Origin: Alphaproteobacteria bacterium
GTDB lineage: Bacteria; Pseudomonadota; Alphaproteobacteria; Micropepsales; Micropepsaceae
Reading direction: 5' to 3'
Length of the DNA stretch: 64,000 nt
Assembly (NCBI GenBank): GCA_016124635.1
Contig: WGNJ01000004.1
Location: 62,001-126,000, forward strand
The notes under the pieces are model-generated. The model did not search any database. It saw only the letters and a program-made list of their open reading frames with translations, and was not told the origin of the DNA. Positions 16,231-24,847 of this stretch are shown piece after piece. The stretch's first letter is position 1. Each line of letters opens with the position of its first letter. The translations under genes were made by a program, and so were the position numbers.

Positions 16231-16460
16231 AGCCGGCCGGCAAGCTCCGCAAACGCTCAGTCACAATCCAAGGACACCGGACCAGCGTTTCCCTGGAACC
16301 CGACTTCTGGGAGGCCCTGGCGGAAGTCGCAGGAGCGCAGAATCGGTCCGTTGCCGCGCTAATTGCCGAGATTGACCGTCGGTCCGGCCGGGAAACCAGC
16401 CTCTCGAGCGCAATCCGGTCCTTTCTATTGGCTCATTTCCGCCAAAAATCCCGCAGATAG
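16227..16460 (+). CDS. Ribbon-helix-helix domain protein (small, DNA-binding-like)
   Basis: A 77-residue basic protein. [20 protein letters not shown] forms the beta-strand part, followed by helices [24 protein letters not shown] and [13 protein letters not shown], the pattern of the alphaproteobacterial RHH_4-like family. Members dimerise and may bind DNA; no target is established. Translation likely starts at GTG 16227, which overlaps the fumC stop (GTGA). In this region it sits between fumC and DUF4169. Confidence 0.8.
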   Translation: MKPAGKLRKRSVTIQGHRTSVSLEPDFWEALAEVAGAQNRSVAALIAEIDRRSGRETSLSSAIRSFLLAHFRQKSRR

Positions 16461-16523
16461 TGGCGTTCCGACACCCCTCGTGAAATATTGGGGTACAACC
16501 GGAAGGACACATCAGGATTCGCC

Positions 16524-16712
16524 ATGCCCCAAGTCGTGAATATGCGTCAGGTGCTGAAGGCTAGAGCGCGCGCCGAGGCTGAGAAAAAAGCCGAGGAAGC
16601 CCGCGTCAAGCATGGCGCTACCAAGGCGGAAAAGAAGAAAGTCGCCGCCCAAAACAAAAAGGCCAAGAAGGATCTCGACTCAAAGAAACTCGTCGGCCGC
16701 AAGGGCAAATGA
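16524..16712 (+). CDS. DUF4169 family protein
   Basis: A 62-residue, extremely basic and alanine-rich protein. The N-terminus VVNMRQVLKARARAEAEKKA and the later ATKAEKKKVAAQNKKAKKDL followed by KKLVGRKGK match the DUF4169 pattern (uncharacterised, alphaproteobacterial). It is predicted to be one long helix or coiled coil. ATG at 16524 is used, with AGGA upstream; an in-frame upstream start at 16488 adds unconserved residues. Its TGA overlaps the start of the CoA-transferase gene. Lysine richness suggests nucleic-acid or ribosome contact, which is only a guess. Confidence 0.8.
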   Translation: MPQVVNMRQVLKARARAEAEKKAEEARVKHGATKAEKKKVAAQNKKAKKDLDSKKLVGRKGK

Positions 16713-17869
16713 CGGCGGGCCCCTATTCGGGCCTCAAGGTCGTTGACCTGACGCGCGTACTCGCAGGCCCATATTGCACGATGATGCTCGCCGACCTCGG
16801 CGCGACCGTCATCAAAGTCGAACCGCCCGTCACCGGTGACGACGCTCGCCACATCGGCCCCTTCATCAAAAAGAAATCCGCCTACTTCATGTCGCTCAAT
16901 CGCGGCAAGCATTCGATCGCTCTCGATCTGAAGGCAACCGCCGACCGCGATGTCTTCGAACGCTTGCTCGCCGAGGCCGACATCTTGGTCGAGAACTATC
17001 GCGGCGGCACGATGGAGAAGCTCGGCTACGATTGGGCAACGCTGCACGCTCGGTTCCCAAGATTGATCTACTTGGCGATCAGCGGGTTTGGACACACCGG
17101 GCCTTATAAGACCAAGCCTGCTTACGACATGGTCGTTCAAGGGATGGGCGGCGTCATGAGCCTGACCGGTCATCCCGGCAATCCGCCGACGCGTGTTGGC
17201 ACGTCGATCGGCGATCTTGGCGCCGCATTGTTCGCGCTTTCGGGACTTGGAGCAGCTCTCTATCACCGAGAACGCACCGGCGAGGGGCAAAAGCTCGATA
17301 TCGCGATGCTCGACTGCCAAGTTGCTCTGCTCGAGAATGCGATCGCGCGGTACGTCGCGACAGGACATGCGCCCGGACCCCTCGGCTCGCGTCATCCATC
17401 GATCACACCTTTCGCCGCATTCGCGGCAAGCGACAGGCCGATGATCATCGCGGCCGGCAACAATCAACTCTTCGCACGCCTGTGCGACGCGATCGGCGCT
17501 CCCGAACTCGCCGCCGATGAGCGTTTCAAATCGAATGAGGCGCGGAACCAAAATCACGCCGCTCTGACGGCGGCGCTCGAAGCGGCGCTCTCCAAGCGCA
17601 CTGCGGACGAATGGATCAAGATCATCGAGGCCGCCGGAATTCCCTGCGGCCCGATCAACAACGTCGAGCAAGTTCTCGCCGACCGGCACGTGATCTCGCG
17701 CAATATGGTCGTGACGCTCGAAGACCCGGATGTCGGCAGGCTCAAACTCGCCGGCAATCCGATCAAACTGTCGAGCTTTTCCGACAGCTCCACGCGACCC
17801 TCGGTACCCGCGCTCGATGAATCCGGAACGGCGATTCGCGAGCGGGGTTTCAAGGCGGTCGCGCCGTAA
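16709..17869 (+). CDS. CaiB/BaiF family CoA transferase
   Basis: A 386-residue class III CoA-transferase. YSGLKVVDLTRVLAGPYCTM is the family N-terminus; LGATVIKVEPP, the catalytic Asp region YDMVVQGMGGVMSLTG and QKLDIAMLDCQVALLEN are conserved. It moves CoA between carboxylic acids by a covalent Asp-anhydride mechanism. The donor and acceptor cannot be told from the sequence. It starts inside the DUF4169 stop (ATGA), so it is part of the fumC-RHH-DUF4169 transcript or a coupled unit. Confidence 0.9.
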   Translation: MTAGPYSGLKVVDLTRVLAGPYCTMMLADLGATVIKVEPPVTGDDARHIGPFIKKKSAYFMSLNRGKHSIALDLKATADRDVFERLLAEADILVENYRGGTMEKLGYDWATLHARFPRLIYLAISGFGHTGPYKTKPAYDMVVQGMGGVMSLTGHPGNPPTRVGTSIGDLGAALFALSGLGAALYHRERTGEGQKLDIAMLDCQVALLENAIARYVATGHAPGPLGSRHPSITPFAAFAASDRPMIIAAGNNQLFARLCDAIGAPELAADERFKSNEARNQNHAALTAALEAALSKRTADEWIKIIEAAGIPCGPINNVEQVLADRHVISRNMVVTLEDPDVGRLKLAGNPIKLSSFSDSSTRPSVPALDESGTAIRERGFKAVAP

Positions 17870-17908
17870 CGCGCCGTTTCTCCGCTGTGCAGACTGGATT
17901 TTTCGCGA

Positions 17909-17923
17909 GAACAAAACCAGTTC
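17909..17923 (+). promoter_or_regulatory. Candidate LexA box upstream of uvrD
   Basis: GAAC (17909-17912), 7 bases, GTTC (17920-17923), 24 bases before the uvrD ATG. Alphaproteobacterial LexA boxes have GTTC half-sites 7 bases apart, usually as a direct repeat; here the halves are inverted. Assignment is therefore tentative. Confidence 0.45.
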
Positions 17924-17947
17924 AGGCGTGCTAGTTTCAGCCGAGTC

Positions 17948-20215
17948 ATGACCCAATCAGCGCCCGTACCCACCCCGCCCCAAGCGGAGCCGCCGTATTT
18001 GGCCGGCCTCAACGAGGCCCAGCGCGAAGCCGTTCTCACGACCGAAGGACCGGTGCTCGTTCTGGCCGGCGCCGGGACCGGCAAGACGCGCGTGCTGACG
18101 ACGCGCCTTGCCCACATCATGGCCACGCGCCTCGCCTGGCCAAGCCAAGTTCTGGCAGTAACGTTCACCAACAAAGCGGCGCGCGAGATGATCGAGCGCA
18201 CTGGCGCTCTGATCGGTGGCGTTGTCGAAGGCATGCCGTGGCTCGGCACGTTCCACTCGATCGGCGCTAAGATTCTCCGCCGCCATGCCGAGATGGCCGG
18301 CCTCAAGCCCAATTTCTCGATCCTCGACGATGACGATCAGCTGCGCCTGCTGAAGCAAGTGATCGAAGCAGCGAAGATCGACGAGAAGCGCTGGCCGGCG
18401 CGGCAGCTGCTGTCCCACATCGACTCGTGGAAGAACCGCGCTTGGCGTCCGGCCGACGTTCCGCCCGGCGAGGCGTTCGCTTATGCCAACGGCAAAGGCG
18501 CCGAACTCTACGCCGCCTATCAGCAACGCTTGAAGACGCTGAACGCAACGGACTTCGGAGACTTGCTCGTCGAGCCGATCGCGCTGCTGCGCGAGCACGC
18601 CGAGGTATTGGCGGATTATCAAAACCGCTTCAAATACATCCTCGTCGACGAGTATCAGGACACGAACGTCGCGCAGTATCTCTGGCTGCGTTTGCTCGCC
18701 GGCAAGCGCGGCAACGTTTGCTGCGTCGGCGACGACGATCAGTCGATCTACGGCTGGCGCGGTGCTGAAGTCGACAACATTCTGCGCTTCGAACGCGACT
18801 TTCCCGGCGCCAAGATCATCCGCCTCGAGCGTAACTACCGTTCGACGCATCACATCCTCGCCGCGGCGTCGGGCCTCATCGCCGCAAACAAAGCGCGCCT
18901 CGGTAAGACGCTCTGGACCGAAACGGCGCATGGTGACCGTGTCTCGGTGCGCGGTCTTTGGGATGCGGAGGAAGAAGCACGCGTCATCGCGGACGACGTC
19001 GAGCAATATCATCGCGCCGGGCACAGGCTGAACGAGATGGCGATCCTTGTACGCGCCTCGTTCCAGATGCGCGGCTTCGAAGAGCGCTTTGTCCAAACGG
19101 GTATTCCCTATCGCGTGATCGGCGGCCCGCGCTTCTACGAGCGCCAAGAAATCCGCGACGCCTTGGCGTATTTGCGTGTGATTGCGCAGCCCGACGATGA
19201 CCTCGCCTTCGAGCGCATCTTCAACAAGCCTAAGCGCGGCCTTGGCGACGCCGCCTTGCAAGCCGTTCACCGAATGGCGCGCGCGACAAACGCTCCGTTG
19301 CTGCGCGCCGCACGCGCCTTGGTCGAGACCGACGAAATGGCCGCCCGCACGCGCAGTGCGCTGCGCGATCTGACGCAAAGCTTTTCGCGGTGGAGCACGC
19401 AAGCCGAGACATTGGCACATCCTGAGCTCGCTGAAATCGTCCTCGACGAAAGCGGTTACACCGCCATGTGGCAGGCCGATCGCTCGCCTGAAGCGCCCGG
19501 CCGTCTCGACAACCTCAAAGAGCTCGTGCGCTCGATGGAGGATTTCGACTCGCTTGGCGGCTTCCTCGAGCACGTCTCCCTCGTGATGGAGATCGAACAG
19601 TCGGAAACCACCGACAAAGTCTCGATCATGACGCTGCACGGCGCCAAGGGGCTCGAATTCCCGATCGTGTTCCTGCCGGGTTGGGAGGAAGGTCTTTTCC
19701 CGAGCCAACGCACGCTCGACGAAAACGGGATCCAGGGCCTCGAGGAAGAGCGGCGCCTCGCTTACGTCGGCATCACGCGAGCAAAACAACGCGCGAAGAT
19801 TTCCTATGCCGCGAACCGCCGCGTTCACGGTCTCTGGCAGAGCGCAATGCCCTCGCGCTTCATCGCCGAGCTTCCCTCCGACGCCGTCGTCGTCGAGAGC
19901 GAACCCGGCCTCGCCTACGGACAATCGCCGCTCTCGACCGCGCCGATCTTCGACAGCGGCTACACGTCGCCCGGCTGGCGGCGCGCCCAAGCGCAGCGCG
20001 GCCAGGTCTTCGGCTCGCGTCCTGCACTCGAAGCGCACGCGGAACTTGTCGCGACGTCCGATCCGTCTGCCTCGACCTACGCCCGCGGCGAGCGCGTCTT
20101 CCATCAAAAATTCGGCTACGGCCGCGTCACCGCGATCGACGGCAACAAGCTGACCGTCGATTTCGACAAGGCCGGCGAGAAGCGCGTGATCGCCAGCTTC
20201 CTGACGCGCGCATGA
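17948..20215 (+). CDS. uvrD: DNA helicase II, UvrD/PcrA family
   Basis: A 755-residue superfamily 1A 3'-5' helicase. Walker A is AGAGTGKT (residues 40-47); motif Ia VTFTNKAAREM; motif II VDEYQDTN; motif III GDDDQSIYGWRGA; motif IV RLERNYRS; motif V TLHGAKGLEF; motif VI RRLAYVGITRAK. The C-terminal Tudor-like domain is present (YARGERVFHQKFGYGRV...VDFDKAG), as in PcrA/UvrD. It unwinds DNA in nucleotide excision and mismatch repair. A candidate SOS box precedes it. The ATG of prmA overlaps its stop codon. A 780-residue antisense frame here is only a codon-bias shadow. Confidence 0.96.
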   Translation: MTQSAPVPTPPQAEPPYLAGLNEAQREAVLTTEGPVLVLAGAGTGKTRVLTTRLAHIMATRLAWPSQVLAVTFTNKAAREMIERTGALIGGVVEGMPWLGTFHSIGAKILRRHAEMAGLKPNFSILDDDDQLRLLKQVIEAAKIDEKRWPARQLLSHIDSWKNRAWRPADVPPGEAFAYANGKGAELYAAYQQRLKTLNATDFGDLLVEPIALLREHAEVLADYQNRFKYILVDEYQDTNVAQYLWLRLLAGKRGNVCCVGDDDQSIYGWRGAEVDNILRFERDFPGAKIIRLERNYRSTHHILAAASGLIAANKARLGKTLWTETAHGDRVSVRGLWDAEEEARVIADDVEQYHRAGHRLNEMAILVRASFQMRGFEERFVQTGIPYRVIGGPRFYERQEIRDALAYLRVIAQPDDDLAFERIFNKPKRGLGDAALQAVHRMARATNAPLLRAARALVETDEMAARTRSALRDLTQSFSRWSTQAETLAHPELAEIVLDESGYTAMWQADRSPEAPGRLDNLKELVRSMEDFDSLGGFLEHVSLVMEIEQSETTDKVSIMTLHGAKGLEFPIVFLPGWEEGLFPSQRTLDENGIQGLEEERRLAYVGITRAKQRAKISYAANRRVHGLWQSAMPSRFIAELPSDAVVVESEPGLAYGQSPLSTAPIFDSGYTSPGWRRAQAQRGQVFGSRPALEAHAELVATSDPSASTYARGERVFHQKFGYGRVTAIDGNKLTVDFDKAGEKRVIASFLTRA

Positions 20216-21060
20216 TCTCCTGCTGGAAGGCGCGCGCCGTTCTGCCGAAACTCGACGCACAACGCCTTGTCGAGATGCTCGAGGCGCTCGACCCGGCACC
20301 GCCGGCTGTTTCCTCTTTCGAGCTTGGCGAACGAGGTTTGTGGGAAGTCGAGGCTTTCTTTACGACCGAGCCAAACGAAGCGGAGCTTGTGCGCGCCGTC
20401 GGCGCGGAGATGCGCATCATCCCGGTGATGGACGAGAACTGGGTCGCCCGTGCACTCGAAGGCCTGCCGCCGGTGCGCGCCGGCAGGTTCTTCATCCACG
20501 GCAGTCACTCGACCTCCGAGATTCCGGCAAACGCGATCGCCCTTCGCATCGAGGCATCCTACGCTTTCGGCACCGGCCACCACGGCACGACTCGCGGTTG
20601 CCTGCTTGCATACGACGCACTGTCGAAGCGCCGTCGCTTCAAGAACGCGCTCGATCTCGGTTGCGGCACCGGCGTGTTGGCGATGGCTTATTCCCGGACG
20701 GAGCATCGGCTTGCCGTTGCGACCGACATCGATGCCCTCGCCGTCGACAAGACACGCGAAAACGCCAAGCTCAATCGCGCCGCACCGTATCTGCGCATAG
20801 CGGCCGGCAACGGCTTCCGTGCCGCGCACATCGCCGGCAACGCACCTTACGATCTGATCTTCGCCAATATTCTCGCGGGTCCTTTGATGAAGCTGATGCC
20901 AGGAATCCGCAAGCATTTGGCACCGCGAGGCAATGCGATCCTCTCAGGTCTGCTCGACGAGCAAGCCAACGCCGTCCTTGCGATGGCTCGCGCTCACGGA
21001 CTCCGTCTCGTTCGCCGCAGCGCGCTCGAGGGCTGGATAACCTTGATCCTCGAACGCTAG
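20212..21060 (+). CDS. prmA: Ribosomal protein L11 methyltransferase (PrmA-like)
   Basis: A 282-residue class I SAM methyltransferase. N-terminal substrate-recognition part (about 1-110), then EASYAFGTGHHGTTRGCLLA, DLGCGTGVLAMAY (motif I, about 148-160) and YDLIFANILAGPL (motif IV, N-I-L-A) as in PrmA. It trimethylates ribosomal protein L11. Its ATG at 20212 overlaps the uvrD stop (ATGA), so the two are coupled; the uvrD-prmA pairing is common in this group. Longer frames reaching into uvrD are shadows. Confidence 0.93.
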   Translation: MISCWKARAVLPKLDAQRLVEMLEALDPAPPAVSSFELGERGLWEVEAFFTTEPNEAELVRAVGAEMRIIPVMDENWVARALEGLPPVRAGRFFIHGSHSTSEIPANAIALRIEASYAFGTGHHGTTRGCLLAYDALSKRRRFKNALDLGCGTGVLAMAYSRTEHRLAVATDIDALAVDKTRENAKLNRAAPYLRIAAGNGFRAAHIAGNAPYDLIFANILAGPLMKLMPGIRKHLAPRGNAILSGLLDEQANAVLAMARAHGLRLVRRSALEGWITLILER

Positions 21061-21206
21061 CGACTCTGTAGGCTACTCCCGCCGTACGAGCTTAGACTTG
21101 CCGCGTGGCCGTATCGCGCACCAACACCGGCCGCTAACAGAACGACCGTGACGGCGCCGATCAAAACCGCAAAGCGCACGAAATGAAGCGAAAGCCGGCC
21201 AGCCAT
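21057..21206 (-). CDS. Unannotated 49-residue single-helix membrane protein
   Basis: The minus strand carries a 50-codon frame whose ATG (21206-21204) shares its A with the TGA of the PfpI-like gene (TGATG), so it is positioned for translational coupling. The product has a basic N-terminus (MAGRLSLHFVRF), one hydrophobic helix FAVLIGAVTVVLLAAGVGA and a serine/glycine-rich tail SLSSYGGSSLQSR. The stop overlaps the last bases of prmA on the other strand. No family is recognised. The overlap start, N-in charge pattern and clean helix support a real gene; its shortness is the main doubt. Confidence 0.5.
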   Translation of the reverse strand: MAGRLSLHFVRFAVLIGAVTVVLLAAGVGARYGHAASLSSYGGSSLQSR

Positions 21207-21904
21207 CACGCCGCACTCGCTTTCTGCCGCGCGCTGACCTCGTTGATCACGCTCTCACGCCGTGCGACGGCGGCTTTGAGCTGCTCCTTTGCCTTCGCCG
21301 TCAGCTCCGGACCCGCAGCCTCCGGCGAGCCGCAATTGAACGGTGGTTGCGGATTGTATTCGAGGTAGAGCTGAATCATCTTCGCCTGCTCCTCACCCCA
21401 GATCTCGGCGATCACCGTGAGCGCGAAGTCGATCCCAGCCGTGACGCCGCCACCGGACATGCGGTTGCGATCCTTCACAACGCGCGCATTGACGGGGATT
21501 GCGCCGAATGCGGGCAGATAGTCGCGCCACATCCAGTGACATGCCGATTTGTAGCCCTTGAGCAACCCCGCCGCGCCGAGCAGCAAAGAACCGCTGCACA
21601 CCGACGTCACATACTTGGCCCCCTCGCCTTGCCGCTTAAGGAAGTCGAGCGTCGGCTGATCCTGCATCAGCACGGTCTGTCCCGCGCCGCCCGGCACGCA
21701 CAGCATGTCGAGTTGCGGGCAGCTCTCGAACGTGTCCGTCGGCATCAGCGCGATCCCGGCGTCGGACGGAACCGGCTCAATTGTCTTCCAGACGTAATGC
21801 ATCTTGACGCCGGGTGCGCGCGACAAGAACTGCGCCGGCCCCGTCAGATCGAGCTGCGTCAGATCCGGATAGAGCAACATGCCTATGTGAAACGGTTGAG
21901 CCAT
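21206..21904 (-). CDS. DJ-1/PfpI family protein (isonitrile hydratase-like)
   Basis: A 232-residue protein of the DJ-1/ThiJ/PfpI superfamily. The N-terminus FHIGMLLYPDLTQLDLTGP and the elbow VTSVCSGSLLLGAAGLL with the reactive cysteine fit the InhA (isonitrile hydratase)-like subgroup. VCSGSL and SGGGVTAGIDFAL are conserved there too. ATG at 21904 has AGGAG upstream; the longer frame to 21958 lies in the promoter region. It is divergent from a GlxA-type regulator that itself has a DJ-1 domain. The actual substrate is unknown. Confidence 0.87.
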   Translation of the reverse strand: MAQPFHIGMLLYPDLTQLDLTGPAQFLSRAPGVKMHYVWKTIEPVPSDAGIALMPTDTFESCPQLDMLCVPGGAGQTVLMQDQPTLDFLKRQGEGAKYVTSVCSGSLLLGAAGLLKGYKSACHWMWRDYLPAFGAIPVNARVVKDRNRMSGGGVTAGIDFALTVIAEIWGEEQAKMIQLYLEYNPQPPFNCGSPEAAGPELTAKAKEQLKAAVARRESVINEVSARQKASAA

Positions 21905-21950
21905 GACGATCTCCTGGTTGGTTGAACCCATTGCTATCACCGGCGCGCTA

Positions 21951-21985
21951 TGGCACAAATGACAAGTAATCGATTATTTATGCCA
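21951..21985. promoter_or_regulatory. Inverted TGGCA/TGCCA pair between divergent DJ-1 genes
   Basis: TGGCA (21951-21955) and TGCCA (21981-21985) flank an AT-rich segment containing ATCGAT; CAAATGACAAG and CAAGATGACAAA form a direct repeat as well. Plausible operator for the GlxA-type regulator. Confidence 0.35.
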
Positions 21986-21987
21986 AG

Positions 21988-22968
21988 ATGACAAAACCAC
22001 TTCTCGTCGCCATCCCGATCTTCCCGCATCTCCAGTCGCTCGACGCGATCGGTCCGGGCCAGGTCTTCGGCAGCGCCAATCAGATGCTCGGCCGCGAGGC
22101 CTACCGCATCCGCTTGGTTGCGACGAAGGCCGGCGCCGTCGCAACCACCGCGGGCTTCCCGCTTCTGGCCGAAAGAACCGGCGCAGTCGCGCCACGAAGC
22201 GTAGACACGCTCATCGTTCCGGGCGGCGACGATCAAGGGATTCGCGACGCGCTCGCCGACAAGGCGCTGCGCAAGTGGATCGCCGAAACGGCAAAGCACG
22301 CGCGCCGCGCCTGCTCCGTTTGCTCGGGCGCCTTCCTGCTTGCGGCAACGGGCATGCTGAAGGGCAAGCGCGTCGCAACACATTGGAGCGCGACTGACGA
22401 CCTGCAGCGCAATTTTCCCGACGTCGATGTCGATCCCGAAGCGATCTATATCCACGAAGGCAAATGCTGGACGAGCGCCGGCGTGACGACCGGCATCGAC
22501 ATGGCGCTGGCTCTGGTCGAGGAAGACTTCGGACGCGATCTCGCGATGGCCGTCGCGCGCCAGCTCGTCGTCTATATGCGCCGCCCGGGCCATCAAACTC
22601 AGTTCTCGAGCACACTCGTCGCCCAATCGACAAAGGACAGTCGGCTCGCCGATCTGGCCAGCTGGGCCGAGCGCAACATCGACAAGCGGCTCGATGTCGA
22701 GACGCTGGCGGAACACGCGCACATGAGCCTTCGGAGCTTTCATCGCCATTGCCATGCGGAGCTAGGCATCTCACCCGCGAAGTTCGTCGAGGGCTTGCGG
22801 CTCGACGCAGCCCGGCGTCTGCTTGAAACACGATCCTTTGATCTGGCGCAGGTCGCGGCACGCGCCGGTTTCTCGGGGTCGGATCACCTGATCCGCGCAT
22901 TCGAGCGGCGCTTCGGCGTCACCCCCGGCGTTTACCGGGAAATGCACGCCACCCAAGCTGCCGAGTAG
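21988..22968 (+). CDS. GlxA family transcriptional regulator (DJ-1 domain plus AraC HTH)
   Basis: A 326-residue two-domain regulator. Residues 1-200 form a DJ-1/PfpI-like domain (LLVAIPIFPHLQSLDAIGPG; ACSVCSGAFLLAATGML; TSAGVTTGIDMALAL). Residues 220-320 are an AraC-type double helix-turn-helix: LDVETLAEHAHMSLRSFHRH and DLAQVAARAGFSGSDHLIRAFERRFGVTPG. Such GlxA/FtrA proteins sense small metabolites. Divergent from the PfpI-like gene, which it probably controls. The ATG at 21988 lies directly after the inverted repeat. Confidence 0.93.
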   Translation: MTKPLLVAIPIFPHLQSLDAIGPGQVFGSANQMLGREAYRIRLVATKAGAVATTAGFPLLAERTGAVAPRSVDTLIVPGGDDQGIRDALADKALRKWIAETAKHARRACSVCSGAFLLAATGMLKGKRVATHWSATDDLQRNFPDVDVDPEAIYIHEGKCWTSAGVTTGIDMALALVEEDFGRDLAMAVARQLVVYMRRPGHQTQFSSTLVAQSTKDSRLADLASWAERNIDKRLDVETLAEHAHMSLRSFHRHCHAELGISPAKFVEGLRLDAARRLLETRSFDLAQVAARAGFSGSDHLIRAFERRFGVTPGVYREMHATQAAE

Positions 22969-23016
22969 CGCTTCTGGGCGCTTGAGCCGCCGCACGGGGC
23001 GCACTAGCTTCCCGCC

Positions 23017-24843
23017 ATGCTACACCAAACCGCGTTCCAATCCTTCGCCGACACCACCGACCCATCTCAAGGCGCGCCGCGTCTCGCCGCTTTGCGCGCC
23101 GAGTTGAAACGTAGGGGCCTTGAAGGCTTCATCGTTCCACGCGCCGACGAGCATCAGGGCGAATATGTTCCGCCCCGCGCCGAGCGCTTGTCGTGGCTCA
23201 CGGCCTTCACCGGTTCCGCCGGTGTCGCCGTCGTTCTGCAATCGAAGGCGGCGATCTTCATTGACGGCCGCTATACGGTGCAAGCGAAGGAGCAAGTCGA
23301 TCCGGCGCAGTTCGAAAACCTGTCGCTCATCGATCAGCCGCCGACCGATTGGATCGCAGCCAATCTCCCGAAGGGTGCAAAGTTCGGTTACGACCCGATG
23401 CTTCACACCATTCAAGGTGTCGACGCCCTGCAAATCGCCGTGGCTAAAGCCGGCGGCGTTCTTGTGCCGTGCACCGACAATCCACTCGATGCCGTTTGGG
23501 ACGATCAGCCCGCGCCGCCGTTGGGCGCGATCTCGACCCAGACGCTCGATTTCGCCGGCGAAGAGTCGACGGCCAAGCGCGAACGCGTCGCCAAGACCTT
23601 CGCGGCGACCGCCGACGCTGCGGTTCTGACGCTGCCTGAGTCGATCGCGTGGCTCCTCAACATCCGCGGCTCGGATGTCCCACACACGCCCTTCCCGCTC
23701 AGCTTTGCGCTACTGCACAGCGATGGCCACGTCGATCTCTTCGTCGATCGACGCAAATTCACGCCGGGCATCGAGGCTTGGCTCGGCAACGGCGTCACCG
23801 TCCGCGCGCCCGACGAATTCGGCTCGGCGCTTGAATCGCTCGGTCGCGCCAAGAAGCGCGTCCAGATCGATCCGGCAACGGCTGCCGGTTGGGCACTGGA
23901 TCAGCTGAACAAGGGCGGCGCGTCGATCGTGCGCGCCTCCGATCCTTGCCTGCTTCCCAAGGCCTGCAAGAACGCGACCGAGCTCGAAGGCGTCCGCCAG
24001 GCGCACATCCGCGACGGCGCCGCGCTCTCGCGCTTCCTGTGCTGGCTGGCCAAGGAGGCGCCAACCGGTCGCCTGGATGAGATCTCCGCCGCACGCCGGC
24101 TTGAAGCATTCCGCGCCGAGACCAGCGCGCTGAAGGATTTGAGCTTCGGCTCGATCTCGGCCGCGGGGCCGAACGGCGCGCTCCCGCATTATCGCGTCAC
24201 CAAGAAATCGAACCGCAAGATCGAGACCGGAACGCTTTATCTGATCGACTCGGGCGGCCAGTATCTCGACGGCACGACCGATGTGACCCGCACCATCGCC
24301 ATTGGTACGCCAACGGCCGAGATGAAGGACCGCTTCACACGTGTTCTGAAGGGTCATATCGCGCTCGCCCGCGCTCGCTTCCCCGAAGGCACGATGGGCG
24401 TGCAGCTCGACACGCTCGCGCGCCAGTCGTTGTGGGACGCGGGCCTCGACTACGATCACGGCACCGGACATGGCGTCGGCGCCTATCTGAGCGTCCATGA
24501 AGGGCCGCAGAACATTTCGAAGCGCCCCATTACCGTGCCGCTGAAGCCTGGCATGATCGTCTCAAACGAGCCCGGCTATTACAAAGTCGGCCACTACGGC
24601 ATCCGCATCGAGAACCTCGTGGCAGTCAACGAACTCAAGGATGTCGGCGGCGACCGCAAGATGATGACGTTCGAGACGCTGACCCTGGCGCCAATCGATC
24701 TCGCCTGCGTGGAGCCGTCGCTCCTGACCAACGACGAACGCGACTGGCTGAACGACTACCATGCGCGCGTGCGTAAAGCGCACCATGGCAAGGTCGACGC
24801 TGAGACGGCGGCGTGGATTGAGCAGGCGACGCGAGTCATCTGA
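23017..24843 (+). CDS. Xaa-Pro aminopeptidase (M24B family)
   Basis: A 608-residue aminopeptidase P. It has two N-terminal creatinase-like domains (about 25-330) and a C-terminal pita-bread catalytic domain. The five metal ligands are visible: two Asp in LIDSGGQYLDGTTDVTRT, His in HGTGHGVGAYL, Glu in NEPGYY and Glu in RIENLVAV. The length and domain layout match the eukaryote-like, three-domain aminopeptidase P. It removes N-terminal residues before proline. It lies downstream of the GlxA regulator, with 48 bases between. Confidence 0.93.
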   Translation: MLHQTAFQSFADTTDPSQGAPRLAALRAELKRRGLEGFIVPRADEHQGEYVPPRAERLSWLTAFTGSAGVAVVLQSKAAIFIDGRYTVQAKEQVDPAQFENLSLIDQPPTDWIAANLPKGAKFGYDPMLHTIQGVDALQIAVAKAGGVLVPCTDNPLDAVWDDQPAPPLGAISTQTLDFAGEESTAKRERVAKTFAATADAAVLTLPESIAWLLNIRGSDVPHTPFPLSFALLHSDGHVDLFVDRRKFTPGIEAWLGNGVTVRAPDEFGSALESLGRAKKRVQIDPATAAGWALDQLNKGGASIVRASDPCLLPKACKNATELEGVRQAHIRDGAALSRFLCWLAKEAPTGRLDEISAARRLEAFRAETSALKDLSFGSISAAGPNGALPHYRVTKKSNRKIETGTLYLIDSGGQYLDGTTDVTRTIAIGTPTAEMKDRFTRVLKGHIALARARFPEGTMGVQLDTLARQSLWDAGLDYDHGTGHGVGAYLSVHEGPQNISKRPITVPLKPGMIVSNEPGYYKVGHYGIRIENLVAVNELKDVGGDRKMMTFETLTLAPIDLACVEPSLLTNDERDWLNDYHARVRKAHHGKVDAETAAWIEQATRVI

Positions 24844-24847
24844 TCGG

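Noticed and set aside
17957..20299. 780-residue open frame on the minus strand
   Set aside because: It is antisense to uvrD, has no family motif, and arises because high-GC codon bias keeps the complementary frame open.
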